Shown here in pieces: positions 56,496 through 64,000 of a DNA stretch of 64,000 bases (positions are counted from its first letter, which is position 1; each line of letters begins with the position of its first letter). The notes beneath the pieces were generated by a model. The model had not been told where the DNA came from, searched no databases, and saw nothing but the letters and a program-made list of their open reading frames with translations. This stretch comes from Massilia sp. PDC64. Lineage in GTDB: Bacteria; Pseudomonadota; Gammaproteobacteria; Burkholderiales; Burkholderiaceae_D. The stretch is taken from contig NZ_FMZS01000001.1 of NCBI RefSeq assembly GCF_900101265.1, forward strand, positions 930,001 through 994,000, given 5' to 3'. The position numbers were made by a program, and so were the translations under genes.

Positions 56496-57575
56496 TCACT
56501 CGACCACGTCGAAATCGACGACGACCTTGTCCGTCACCGGGAAGCTCTGGCAGCTCAGCACGAAGCCGCGCGCGACCTCGTAATCTTCCAGCGCGTAGTT
56601 GACGTCCATGTCGACCTGCCCCTCGCGCACCTTGCAGCGGCACGTCGAGCACACGCCGCCCTTGCACGAGTAGCGCATGTCGATGCCCGCGCGCAGGCCG
56701 GCGTCGAGGATCGATTCCTTGTCGCGCTCCATCGTGAAGCTGGCGTGGTTGCCGTCCATGATCACGGTGACTTCCGTGTGGTGGTGCGTCTCGCCGGCGG
56801 CCTGGCGGCGCGGCTTGCGCGGCTCTTGCGTGGCGCCGGCGGCGAACAGTTCGATGCGGATGCGCTCTTTCGGCATGCCCGCTTCCTGCAGCGCGGCGGA
56901 CACGCCGTGCATCATGTCTTCCGGACCGCAGATGAACGCGTAGTCGACGTCTTCCACGCGCAGCCAGCGCTGGAACAGCTGGCGGCACTTGTCCTGCGTG
57001 ATGCGGCCGTTGAACAGCTCGATGTCCTGCTGCTCGCGGCTCATCACGTAGACGAGGTTCAGGCGTTCCAGGTACTGGTCCTTCAGCTCGGCCAGCTCGT
57101 CGCGGAAGATCACGGACGACGACGCGCGGTTCCCGTACAACACGGTGAAGCGGCTGTGCGGCTCGGCGATCAGGGTCGTCTTGACGATGGACAGGATCGG
57201 CGTGATGCCGCTGCCCGCCGCGAAGGCCAGGTAGTGGCGGCGGCTCTCGGGTTCCAGCGGCAGGTTGAAGCGGCCTTCCGGCGGCATCACGTCGAGCGTG
57301 ACGCCGGGCCGGATGCATTCGTTGGCCCAGGTCGAGAACAGCCCGCCCGGGACGCGCTTGATGGCGACACGCAGCCTGTCGTCCTGCACGGCCGAGCAGA
57401 TCGAATAGGAGCGGCGCACGTCCTCGCCGTCGATCATCGCGCGCAAGGTCAGGTGCTGGCCCTGGCGGTACCGGAAGACCTCGCGCAGCGGCGGCGGGAC
57501 GTCGAACGTGACGGCGATCGCGTCGCGCGTCTCGTGCTTCACGTGCGCCACGGTCAGTGGATAGAATTTGCTCAT
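56496..57575 (-). CDS. paaE: Phenylacetyl-CoA epoxidase reductase subunit
   Basis: PaaE passes electrons from NADPH to PaaA. The 359-residue protein has a ferredoxin-reductase half (FAD site RSYSICSA, NAD(P) site AAGSGITPILS) and a C-terminal plant-type [2Fe-2S] domain with CKGGVCSTCRC and the distant SC. The intact cofactor motifs support function. Confidence 0.96.
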   Translation of the reverse strand: MSKFYPLTVAHVKHETRDAIAVTFDVPPPLREVFRYRQGQHLTLRAMIDGEDVRRSYSICSAVQDDRLRVAIKRVPGGLFSTWANECIRPGVTLDVMPPEGRFNLPLEPESRRHYLAFAAGSGITPILSIVKTTLIAEPHSRFTVLYGNRASSSVIFRDELAELKDQYLERLNLVYVMSREQQDIELFNGRITQDKCRQLFQRWLRVEDVDYAFICGPEDMMHGVSAALQEAGMPKERIRIELFAAGATQEPRKPRRQAAGETHHHTEVTVIMDGNHASFTMERDKESILDAGLRAGIDMRYSCKGGVCSTCRCKVREGQVDMDVNYALEDYEVARGFVLSCQSFPVTDKVVVDFDVVE

Positions 57576-57596
57576 TCAGGCCTCAATGGCATTTGC

Positions 57597-58124
57597 TCAG
57601 TGACATTTAAAATAGTCGAACGGCTCTCGGCAATCCAGGCACTGGTACAACGCCTTGCACGGGGTCGAGCCGAACTGGCTGGTGAGACGTGTATGCGTCG
57701 AACCGCAGTGCGGACACGCGACGTCCGGCTGCTGGATCGCGTGGCGCTTCACGCCGTGCGTCAGCGCGCTGATGTCGATCACCTGCTGCACGGGCGGCGC
57801 GATGCCGTAGCCCTTCAGCGCGGCCTTGCCGGCGTCGCTCATCCAGTCCGTCGTCCACGCGGGTGACAGCCGGGTGACGATGCGCAGGCGCTCCACGCCA
57901 CGGTCGCGCAGCGCACGCTCGACGTCCTCCGCGATGACTTCCATCGCGGGGCAGCCGGAATACGTCGGGGTGATCGTGACGACGCATGCGCCGTCGTCGT
58001 CCACCGTCACGTCGCGCACGATGCCCAGGTCCACGACGGAGATCACGGGGATCTCCGGATCCGGGACCTCGCCCAGCCAGGACCACACCCGGTCGGCCGT
58101 GATCGGTGACGTGGCCGCGGTCAT
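57597..58124 (-). CDS. paaD: Phenylacetyl-CoA epoxidase accessory protein PaaD
   Basis: This is a 175-residue protein with an N-terminal MIP18/DUF59 domain (VPDPEIPVISVVDLGIVRD) and a C-terminal Cys-rich zinc-ribbon-like end (CPHCGSTHTRL, CLDCREPF). It is needed for Fe-S or diiron maturation of the epoxidase, not for catalysis. The ATG at 58124 overlaps the paaC stop as TGATG. A second in-frame ATG at 58130 is an alternative. Confidence 0.94.
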   Translation of the reverse strand: MTAATSPITADRVWSWLGEVPDPEIPVISVVDLGIVRDVTVDDDGACVVTITPTYSGCPAMEVIAEDVERALRDRGVERLRIVTRLSPAWTTDWMSDAGKAALKGYGIAPPVQQVIDISALTHGVKRHAIQQPDVACPHCGSTHTRLTSQFGSTPCKALYQCLDCREPFDYFKCH

Positions 58125-58879
58125 CACCATTCCACGCCCGGGTAGGCGCGCTGCAGGAACTGCATCTCGGCCAGGATATAGCCGAGGCGCTCCGTGTGCC
58201 GGCCCTGCTTGCCGCCGCGCTGGACGTACGCATCCACGGGCGGCATCGCCAGCGTCGCTTCTTCCAGCACCTCGGCCACGTGGGCGAGGAAGGCCTCGCG
58301 CAGCGGTTCGGCCGGCGGCGCGACGCCCTGCGCGACCATGGCCAGGTCGACGTCGTCGTAGATGAACATTTCGCCGGCATAGGTCCACAGCTCGTCGAGC
58401 GCGTCCTGCATCTTGCGCCGGCTGACATCCGTGCCGTCGCCCAGGCGCACGACGAGGTCGCCGCTGCGGCGCAGGTGGTACGTGACTTCCTTGATCGATT
58501 TTTCCGCGATCTCCGCGATGCGGCGGTCGCTGGACGAGAGCAGGCCGCGCATCAGGAAGTAGTGCCATGTATCGAACAGGAACTGGCGCGTCAGCGTCTG
58601 TGCGTAGTCGCCGTTCGGCTGCTCGACGAGCAGGCAGTTGCGAAAGTCACGCGTGTCGCGCAGGTACGCTAAACGGTCCTCGTCGCGGCCGTGGCCTTCG
58701 ATCTCGCCCGCGTACGTGAGCCACATCCGCGTCTGGCCCAGCAGGTCGAGGGCGACGTTGGTCAGCGCCATGTCTTCTTCCAGCGCCGGACCCTTGCCGC
58801 ACAGCTGCGACAGCTGCTGCGACAGGATCAGCGCGTTGTCGCCCTGCCGCAAAAGGTAGTCGAACTTGTTCGCGTCCAT
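58124..58879 (-). CDS. paaC: Phenylacetyl-CoA epoxidase subunit PaaC
   Basis: This is a 251-residue helical structural partner of PaaA in the ring-1,2-epoxidase. It shows DYLLRQGDNALILSQQLSQLCGKGP in part and the ferritin-like helices without a complete diiron site. It lies 7 bp after paaB in the same direction, which fits a tight operon. Confidence 0.95.
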   Translation of the reverse strand: MDANKFDYLLRQGDNALILSQQLSQLCGKGPALEEDMALTNVALDLLGQTRMWLTYAGEIEGHGRDEDRLAYLRDTRDFRNCLLVEQPNGDYAQTLTRQFLFDTWHYFLMRGLLSSSDRRIAEIAEKSIKEVTYHLRRSGDLVVRLGDGTDVSRRKMQDALDELWTYAGEMFIYDDVDLAMVAQGVAPPAEPLREAFLAHVAEVLEEATLAMPPVDAYVQRGGKQGRHTERLGYILAEMQFLQRAYPGVEW

Positions 58880-58886
58880 GTTGCGC

Positions 58887-59171
58887 TCACAGGTTCTTGA
58901 CTTCTTCCGGCATCGGGAAGAAGGTCGGGTGGCGATAGACCTTGCTGTTCGACGGTTCGAACAGCGCGTCCTTGTCGGCCGGGCTGGACGCGACGATGTC
59001 GGCGGCCTTCACCACCCAGATCGACACGCCTTCGTTGCGGCGCGTGTAGACGTCGCGCGCGTTGTTGATCGCCATCTCGGCATCCGGCGCGTGCAGGCTG
59101 CCCACGTGTTTATGGGCGAGGCCGTGCTGGCTGCGGATGAAGACTTCCCACAGGGGCCATTCCTTGCTCAT
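58887..59171 (-). CDS. paaB: Phenylacetyl-CoA epoxidase subunit PaaB
   Basis: This is the 94-residue small subunit that bridges PaaAC dimers (WPLWEVFIRSQHGLAHKHVGSLHA in part, then IWVVKAADIVAS). The ATG at 59169-59171 is preferred because MSKEWPLWEVF is the family start. It lies between paaA and paaC. Confidence 0.96.
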   Translation of the reverse strand: MSKEWPLWEVFIRSQHGLAHKHVGSLHAPDAEMAINNARDVYTRRNEGVSIWVVKAADIVASSPADKDALFEPSNSKVYRHPTFFPMPEEVKNL

Positions 59172-59195
59172 TGTTGTCTCCCTCATTGCTGTCCG

Positions 59196-60185
59196 TTATG
59201 CGGCGGCTTTTTTCGCGGCCTGCTTCTCGGCGTGCGCGACGAGCGCCTCCCGGAACCACGCGCCATCCTCGTAGGCCTTCACGCGGGTGCGCAGGCGCTC
59301 CTTGTTGCACGGCCCGTTGCCCTTCAGGACGTTATAAAACTCGTCCCAGTCGATTTCGCCGAAGTCGTAATGGCCCCGTTCCTCGTTCCACTTGAGGTCC
59401 GGGTCGGGAATGGTGAGCCCGAGGAATTCGGCCTGGGGCACGGTCTGGTCGACCATGCGCTGGCGCAGCTCGTCGTTCGAGAACAGCTTGATGCGCCATT
59501 GCGTCGATTGCGCGCTGTTGACGGATTCCGCGTCCGACGGGCCGAACATCATCAGCGACGGCCACCACCAGCGGTTGAGGGCATCCTGCGCCATCGCCTT
59601 CTGCTCGGGCGTGCCCTGGGCCAGCTTCATCATGATGTCGTAGCCCTGGCGCGCGTGGAACGACTCTTCCTTGCAGACGCGGATCATCGCGCGCGCATAC
59701 GGGCCGTACGAGCAGCGGCACAGCGGGATCTGGTTGATGATCGCGGAGCCGTCCACCAGCCAGCCGATGGCGCCGATGTCGGCCCAGGTCAGGGTCGGGT
59801 AATTGAAGATGCTCGAGTACTTGGCCTTGCCCGAGTGCAGGGCGGCCAGCAGCTCGTCGCGCGACACGCCCAGGGTCTCCGCAGCGCTGTACAGGTACAG
59901 GCCGTGACCAGCTTCGTCCTGGATCTTGGCCAGCAGGATGGATTTGCGCTTCAAGGTCGGCGCGCGCGTCACCCAGTTGCCTTCCGGCAGCTGGCCGACG
60001 ATTTCGGAATGCGCATGCTGGGAAATCTGGCGGATCAGCGTCTTGCGGTACGCCTCGGGCATCCAGTCCTTCGGCTCGATCTTCACGCCGGCGTCGATGC
60101 GCGCCTGGAACGCCTGCTCTTCCTCGCTCATGTCGGCGCGGGTCTGGACCTGTTTCAGGCCGGTTTCAACCATCTGGGCATACAT
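59196..60185 (-). CDS. paaA: Phenylacetyl-CoA epoxidase catalytic subunit PaaA
   Basis: This is the 329-residue diiron monooxygenase that epoxidises the phenylacetyl-CoA ring. Iron ligands are visible in [11 protein letters not shown] and [11 protein letters not shown]. It is the first gene of the operon, with GGAGA upstream of the ATG at 60183-60185. The promoter and a dyad lie 35-60 bp upstream. The C-terminal Lys/Ala end (KQAAKKAAA) is low complexity. Confidence 0.97.
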   Translation of the reverse strand: MYAQMVETGLKQVQTRADMSEEEQAFQARIDAGVKIEPKDWMPEAYRKTLIRQISQHAHSEIVGQLPEGNWVTRAPTLKRKSILLAKIQDEAGHGLYLYSAAETLGVSRDELLAALHSGKAKYSSIFNYPTLTWADIGAIGWLVDGSAIINQIPLCRCSYGPYARAMIRVCKEESFHARQGYDIMMKLAQGTPEQKAMAQDALNRWWWPSLMMFGPSDAESVNSAQSTQWRIKLFSNDELRQRMVDQTVPQAEFLGLTIPDPDLKWNEERGHYDFGEIDWDEFYNVLKGNGPCNKERLRTRVKAYEDGAWFREALVAHAEKQAAKKAAA

Positions 60186-60217
60186 GGCTGGTCTCCATTT
60201 GAGTTCTGTCTGAATCC

Positions 60218-60246
60218 ATAATACGATACAAGAATATCGATGTATA
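60218..60246 (-). promoter_or_regulatory. paa operon promoter with internal operator dyad
   Basis: On the minus strand TATACA (60246-60241) and TATTAT (60223-60218) are separated by 17 bp. The spacer carries CGATA-N6-TATCG (60224-60239), a perfect dyad that PaaX could bind. The -35 matches consensus at four of six positions. The -10 lies about 33 bp upstream of paaA. Confidence 0.65.
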
Positions 60247-60252
60247 GCGAAA

Positions 60253-60281
60253 TTTTGAATCATATTGAGACCGGGTAAAAT
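60253..60281 (+). promoter_or_regulatory. Candidate paaX promoter
   Basis: TTTTGA (60253-60258) and TAAAAT (60276-60281) are spaced 17 bp, ending 7 bp before the paaX ATG. If real, the mRNA would be nearly leaderless. The paaA promoter lies back to back, so one dyad could control both. Confidence 0.4.
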
Positions 60282-60288
60282 CGCCGTC

Positions 60289-61215
60289 ATGAACGAACCC
60301 AGCAGCCACCAGTGGATCGCCCACTTCCTCGGCACCGACCCGCCGCGTTCCAAATCGCTCGTGATGACGATCTTCGGCGACGCCATCGCGCCGCACGGCG
60401 GCCGCCTGTGGCTGGGCAGCCTGATCGAGCTGGTGGCGCCGCTGGGCGTCACGGACCGGCTCGTGCGCACGAGCGTGTTCCGCCTCGTGCAGGAGGGTTG
60501 GCTGGTGGCGAACCGCGAAGGCCGGCGCAGCAGTTACGCGCTGCAGCCCGACGCCGCGCCCCGCTTCGCGCGCGCCAACCGCCGCATCTACGCGCCGCCC
60601 GGCGTCGACTGGGACGGCCGCTGGACCCTGCTGCTGGCACCCAACGGCAGCATCGACAGTGCCCTGCGGGCGGCCGTGCGCAAGGAACTCGAATGGGAAG
60701 GTTTTGCCATGCTGGCGCCGGGCCTGCTGGCGCATCCGGCGGCCGACCTGGACGGCGTGGCCGAGGTGCTGCGGCGCGTGGACGGCGGCGGCAAAATCTT
60801 CGTGTGCGCCGCGACGGAACTGCCGGGCATCGGCGCCCGTCCGCTGGCCCAACTGGTGCGCGAAGGCTGGGACTTGTCGGCCGTCGTGGCCGGCTACCGC
60901 CGTTTCATCGAGGAATTCACGCCGCTGCTCGACCTGCTCCGCGCCGAGCCGGCGCCGGATCCGCAGCAGGCGTTCATCGTGCGTACGCTGCTGATCCATG
61001 CGTACCGCCGCGTCCAGCTGCACGATCCGATGCTGCCGCTGGCGCTGCTCCCGCAGCCGTGGCCGGGGTCGGAGGCGTATGCGCTGGCGCAGGCGATCTA
61101 CCGACTCGTGTGGGCGCCGGCCGAGCGGCATCTGATGGACGTGCTGCGGCGCGAAGATGCGGCGGCGCCGGAGGCCGATGCGGGGCTCTATGAGCGGTTC
61201 GGCGGGCTGGGCTGA
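60289..61215 (+). CDS. paaX: Phenylacetate repressor PaaX
   Basis: This is a 308-residue GntR-like regulator that represses paa genes until phenylacetyl-CoA binds. It shows [16 protein letters not shown] and [15 protein letters not shown] (winged helix) and the PaaX-C region ([23 protein letters not shown]). The ATG at 60289 is chosen. A start eight codons upstream has no support. It is divergent from paaA and abuts a DUF2442 gene. Confidence 0.95.
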   Translation: MNEPSSHQWIAHFLGTDPPRSKSLVMTIFGDAIAPHGGRLWLGSLIELVAPLGVTDRLVRTSVFRLVQEGWLVANREGRRSSYALQPDAAPRFARANRRIYAPPGVDWDGRWTLLLAPNGSIDSALRAAVRKELEWEGFAMLAPGLLAHPAADLDGVAEVLRRVDGGGKIFVCAATELPGIGARPLAQLVREGWDLSAVVAGYRRFIEEFTPLLDLLRAEPAPDPQQAFIVRTLLIHAYRRVQLHDPMLPLALLPQPWPGSEAYALAQAIYRLVWAPAERHLMDVLRREDAAAPEADAGLYERFGGLG

Positions 61216-61470
61216 TCAGCAATCCAACGCAAACTGCGCCGCCGCCATCGGATGACGGATGCGGTCCAGCGCCAGTTCCAGGTCGAGCCCGGGCCAGTAC
61301 AGGCACTCCCCGCCCAGGGGCTGGATGTGGCACAGCTGCGCCACGGTGGCGTGCTCGAACCAGGGGAACAACGCGAACGGTACGTACAGCTCTTCGTCGC
61401 GCCAGCGCAGCCAGAAGCCGCGCCGGTCGATGCTCGTGATTTCCGGCCGCGCCACACGGATATTCATCAT
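61216..61470 (-). CDS. DUF2442-family protein
   Basis: This is an 84-residue DUF2442 protein (WLRWRDEELYVPFALFPWFEHAT in part, then LYWPGLDLELALDRI). These small proteins often pair with DUF4160, forming putative toxin-antitoxin-like couples. No DUF4160 gene is next to it here. GGGAGGG lies upstream of tandem ATGs at 61470 and 61467. Its stop abuts that of paaX. Confidence 0.9.
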   Translation of the reverse strand: MMNIRVARPEITSIDRRGFWLRWRDEELYVPFALFPWFEHATVAQLCHIQPLGGECLYWPGLDLELALDRIRHPMAAAQFALDC

Positions 61471-61575
61471 GTTCCCTCCCCTCGATGAGGCCAAGCAAGA
61501 ACAGTAGCAAACCATTCGGCATCGTCCTTTAAGCGTTATCATGCCGCCTCACACCCAACAACAACAGGACGCACC

Positions 61576-62712
61576 ATGTCTATCAAGATCAGCAGCCAGT
61601 TCGACGCTGGCGCCATCGAGGTCGTGAACGCCACGAGCGCGAACGCCATCGACCTGAACATCCGCAAGGACTCGCACGCCGACATCACCCAGTGGTTCTA
61701 TTTCCGCCTGCAGGGCGCGCAGGCGCAGCCGTGCACGATCCGCCTGCTCAACGCGGGCCAGTCCGCGTATCCGAAGGGCTGGGAAGACTATCACGCGATG
61801 GCCAGCTACGACCGCGTGAACTGGTTCCGCGTGCCGACCAGCTTCGACGGCCAGGTGCTTACCATCGAGCACACGCCCGCCATGGACAGTGTCTACTACG
61901 CCTATTTCGAACCGTATTCGTGGGAACGCCACCTGGAGCTGCTCGACCGCGCCCAGCTGTCCGAACACGTGCGCATGCTGGACCTCGGCTCGACCGTCGA
62001 CGGCCGCGACCTGAACCTGCTCGTCATCGGCGACGAGGCGGCCGGCAAGAAGAAAGTCTGGGTCATCGCGCGCCAGCACCCGGGCGAGACGATGGCGGAA
62101 TGGTTCGTCGAAGGCATGCTCGACGCGCTGCTGGACCCGGCCCACCCGTTCGGCCGCCAGCTGCTGAAGGAGACCGTGTTCTACGTCGTGCCGAACATGA
62201 ACCCGGACGGCTCGGTGCGCGGCAACCTGCGCACGAACGCTGCCGGCGCCAACCTGAACCGCGAGTGGCTCAATCCGTCGCTGGAACGCAGCCCGGAAGT
62301 CTTCCTGGTCCGCAAGAAGATGGAAGAGACGGGCGTCGACCTGTTCCTGGACGTGCACGGCGACGAGGGCCTGCCCTACGTCTTCATCGCCGGCAGCGAT
62401 GCCCTGCCGACCTTCACGGCCGAACAGGCTGCCGCGCAGAAGGCATTCTCGGACGCTTTCATGATCGCGAGCCCGGACTTCCAGGATGTGTACGGCTACC
62501 CGAAAGAGCCGTACACGGACGAGGTGCTGACGATGGGCTCGCCGTACGTCACGCACGCGTTCGGCTGCCTGTCGCTGACGCTGGAACTGCCGTTCAAGGA
62601 CAACGCGAACGACCCGGATCCGCAGGTCGGCTGGGACGGCGCCCGCAGCGCGCGCCTCGGCGCCGCCGTGCTGCAGCCGGTGCTGCAGGCCGTGCGGCGA
62701 CTGGAAAAATAA
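61576..62712 (+). CDS. M14 carboxypeptidase, cytosolic (AGTPBP/CCP) type
   Basis: This is a 378-residue zinc carboxypeptidase of the cytosolic M14 group. The N-terminal beta domain (residues 1-115) is typical of CCPs. Zinc ligands His168 and Glu171 are in RQHPGETMAEW, the third is in LDVHGDEG, and the catalytic Glu is in LTLELPFKD. No signal peptide is present, so it acts inside the cell. Eukaryotic relatives remove Glu from tubulin tails. Bacterial substrates are unknown. AGGA precedes the ATG. Confidence 0.93.
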   Translation: MSIKISSQFDAGAIEVVNATSANAIDLNIRKDSHADITQWFYFRLQGAQAQPCTIRLLNAGQSAYPKGWEDYHAMASYDRVNWFRVPTSFDGQVLTIEHTPAMDSVYYAYFEPYSWERHLELLDRAQLSEHVRMLDLGSTVDGRDLNLLVIGDEAAGKKKVWVIARQHPGETMAEWFVEGMLDALLDPAHPFGRQLLKETVFYVVPNMNPDGSVRGNLRTNAAGANLNREWLNPSLERSPEVFLVRKKMEETGVDLFLDVHGDEGLPYVFIAGSDALPTFTAEQAAAQKAFSDAFMIASPDFQDVYGYPKEPYTDEVLTMGSPYVTHAFGCLSLTLELPFKDNANDPDPQVGWDGARSARLGAAVLQPVLQAVRRLEK

Positions 62713-62714
62713 TA

Positions 62715-62734
62715 AACGGGGCGCAAGCCCCGTT
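62715..62734. terminator. Hairpin between M14 and nitroreductase genes
   Basis: AACGGGGC, GCAA, GCCCCGTT form a perfect 8-bp stem in the 29-bp tail-to-tail spacer. The T-tract is short (TTATTG), so termination may be moderate, but it could serve both strands. Confidence 0.7.
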
Positions 62735-62741
62735 ATTGCTC

Positions 62742-63395
62742 TTACAGGAAGGTGAACACCTGCTCCTGCGCGAGACGCGATTTCGGCAGAGACGCGTTGA
62801 AATCGCTGTCGGCGTGGTAGCCGAATGCCAGCAGGACGAGGCTGGACAGCCCCTTCTCGTGCAGGCCCAACTCCGCGTCCAGCGCGGCCGGGTCGAGGCC
62901 TTCCATCGGGGTCGTGTCCACGCCCAGCGTGGCGGCCGCCAGCATGGCATTGCCCAGCGCGATATAGGCCTGCTTCTCGAACCACTGGGGCAGGTCCTTC
63001 AGCGTGTAGCGGTGCAGGTTGACATAGCCCTGGCGGCCCTTGGCCTGGCCCGCCTTCGCGGCATCGTCCTTGAAGCGGCCGTCGCGCTGTTCCTGTTCGA
63101 GCAGGCGCTCCAGGTGGCCGCCTTCGGCGTCGACGCGCGTGCAGAACAGGATCACGTGCGACGCATTCAGGATCTTCGGCTCGTTATAGCTGTACGGCCC
63201 CTGCACGCCCTTGGCCAGGCGCGCCTTCGCTTCCGGCGTGCTGGCGACGATGAAGTGCCAGGGCTGCGAATTCACCGACGACGGGCTGTTGCGCAGCACT
63301 TCATAGATCTGCTGCATCGTCTCTTCGGGGACGCGGCGGGTCGGGTCGTAGGCCTTGGCGGTGTAGCGCTTGCGGGCGGCGGCAAGAATGTCCAT
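62742..63395 (-). CDS. Nitroreductase (NfsB-like)
   Basis: This is a 217-residue FMN-dependent nitroreductase, the same length as E. coli NfsB. It has RYTAKAYDPTRRVPEET and SPSSVNSQPWHFIVAS near the start and EGLDPAALDAELGLHEKGL near the end. It reduces nitro- and quinone compounds with NAD(P)H. The ATG at 63393-63395 follows AAAGGA. The leader forms a nested palindrome that covers this ribosome site. Confidence 0.94.
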   Translation of the reverse strand: MDILAAARKRYTAKAYDPTRRVPEETMQQIYEVLRNSPSSVNSQPWHFIVASTPEAKARLAKGVQGPYSYNEPKILNASHVILFCTRVDAEGGHLERLLEQEQRDGRFKDDAAKAGQAKGRQGYVNLHRYTLKDLPQWFEKQAYIALGNAMLAAATLGVDTTPMEGLDPAALDAELGLHEKGLSSLVLLAFGYHADSDFNASLPKSRLAQEQVFTFL

Positions 63396-63445
63396 CGGGT
63401 TCCTTTCGTGAGAAATGTGCATCTGCACATTATTACAGGAACCCG
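63396..63445 (-). promoter_or_regulatory. Nested palindromic leader of the nitroreductase gene
   Basis: Outer arms CGGGTTCCT (63396-63404) and AGGAACCCG (63437-63445) are perfect, and the 3' arm holds the Shine-Dalgarno and touches the ATG. Inside lies the perfect dyad AATGTGCA-TC-TGCACATT (63414-63431). This could be an operator plus a ribosome-site hairpin. No regulator gene is adjacent. Confidence 0.7.
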
Positions 63446-63453
63446 GATTCCGT

Positions 63454-63476
63454 GCTCGCGGCGGTCAACCGCGAGC
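63454..63476 (-). terminator. Hairpin after pmbA
   Basis: GCTCGCGG (63454-63461), loop CGGTCAA, CCGCGAGC (63469-63476) form a perfect 8-bp stem 7 bp after the pmbA stop on the minus strand. No U-tract follows, so termination is uncertain. Confidence 0.5.
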
Positions 63477-63483
63477 GCGGTCG

Positions 63484-64000
63484 TCAATTACCGGCGACGA
63501 CCATCTTCTCGATCAGGATCGAACCGGTCGACTTGTTTCCGCGCGTCAGCACGTCGTTGCCGACGGCGACGATGGACTGGAACATGTCCTTCATGTTGCC
63601 CGCGATGGTGATCTCTTCGACGGGGTACTGGATGACGCCGTTCTCGACCCAGTAGCCGGACGCGCCGCGCGAGTAATCGCCCGTGACGTAGTTCGTGCCC
63701 TGCCCCATCAGTTCCGTAACGAGCAGGCCGGTGCCCATCTTGCGCAGCATGCCCTCGAAGTCGTCCGCGATCTTCGTTTCCTTCGAGAGGATTTCCAGGT
63801 TGTGCGAGCCGCCCGCGTTGCCCGTCGTCTGCATGCCCAGTTTGCGGGCCGAGTACGACGACAGGAAGTAGCCCTGCAGCACGCCGTCGCTGACGACCTT
63901 GCGGCGCTGGGTGCGCACGCCCTCTTCGTCGAACGGGGCCGAGCCCACGCCGCCGATCAGGTGCGGATCTTCGACGATCTGGATGTGCGCCGGGAAGATG
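63484..64000 (-). CDS. pmbA: PmbA/TldE metalloprotease subunit (partial)
   Basis: These are the last 171 residues of PmbA (TldE), which with TldD cleaves unfolded or modified peptides such as microcin precursors and degrades CcdA. Visible segments are [20 protein letters not shown] in part, [11 protein letters not shown] and [16 protein letters not shown]. The N-terminal part lies beyond the right edge. The stop is TGA at 63486-63484. Confidence 0.95.
   Translation of the reverse strand, partial: IFPAHIQIVEDPHLIGGVGSAPFDEEGVRTQRRKVVSDGVLQGYFLSSYSARKLGMQTTGNAGGSHNLEILSKETKIADDFEGMLRKMGTGLLVTELMGQGTNYVTGDYSRGASGYWVENGVIQYPVEEITIAGNMKDMFQSIVAVGNDVLTRGNKSTGSILIEKMVVAGN

Noticed and set aside
61216..61470. 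DUF2442 gene as half of a toxin-antitoxin pair
   Set aside because: No DUF4160 or other toxin-like gene is adjacent. Neighbours are paaX and the M14 gene.
61549..62985. 478-codon minus-strand frame opposite the M14 gene
   Set aside because: The M14 gene has a full zinc site and good start. The antisense frame also runs across the hairpin and into the nitroreductase gene.

Overview
This is high-GC chromosomal DNA that looks like a betaproteobacterium of the Oxalobacteraceae (Massilia/Telluria group). That placement rests on general protein character, Nrd/Ffh/ProS/ArgH/ParCE types and base composition, and I could not search a database. No tRNA, rRNA, CRISPR array, insertion sequence or prophage gene was seen. 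Two genes are cut by the window edges: nrdB on the left and pmbA on the right.

Layout. 1-8.5 kb reads leftward: class Ia ribonucleotide reductase (nrdAB) with paired NrdR-like boxes, the PilS/PilR two-component system, a small PP0621-type protein and a CcsA/YpjD-like membrane protein. 8.5-11.4 kb holds a sulfonate/nitrate/taurine-type ABC importer (ATPase, permease, binding protein) with a clear sigma-70 promoter and a 116-bp nested palindrome at its end. 11.5-20.5 kb holds ffh, a SWIB-domain protein with a histone-H1-like tail, a LysR regulator, a lytic transglycosylase coupled to proS, rppH, a two-motif retropepsin-like protein with Sel1/TPR repeats, and two small proteins. 20.5-31.9 kb holds a SulP transporter behind an intrinsic terminator, two small cytochromes c, a MoxR ATPase/GNAT/VWA cassette, a CPBP protease, an antiporter, a YbdK-type ligase, an SRPBCC protein, an ArsR regulator divergent from NIPSNAP and ABM genes, a small gene under a near-perfect Fur box, and a class I glutamine amidotransferase. 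32.2-36.6 kb is parE-parC, with a LexA-like box upstream. 36.6-48.5 kb is mixed: two secreted low-complexity proteins, an M64 peptidase, acetyltransferases, a rhodanese divergent from a GlxA-type regulator, yciI-tag, a secreted cyanophycinase, argH, a KTSC protein, a HAD phosphatase and a cupin.

48.5-61.2 kb is a nearly complete phenylacetate degradation cluster, transcribed leftward as paaA-B-C-D-E-G-H-I-K-J-Y-Z, with paaX divergent. PaaK makes phenylacetyl-CoA, PaaABCE(D) epoxidises the ring, PaaG isomerises to oxepin-CoA, PaaZ opens and oxidises the ring, and PaaJ/G/H complete beta-oxidation. PaaI and PaaY are rescue thioesterases. No paaF is present. The right end holds a DUF2442 protein, a cytosolic-type M14 carboxypeptidase, an NfsB-like nitroreductase with a nested palindromic leader, and pmbA.

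The most interesting signals are non-coding: the palindromes at 8531-8646, 3993-4047, 12965-13030 and 63396-63445, the terminator in front of sulP, and the LexA-like site before parE. I did not find a clearly new multi-gene system. The least explained gene sets are the MoxR/GNAT/VWA cassette, the retropepsin/162-residue pair and the small Fur-controlled gene.
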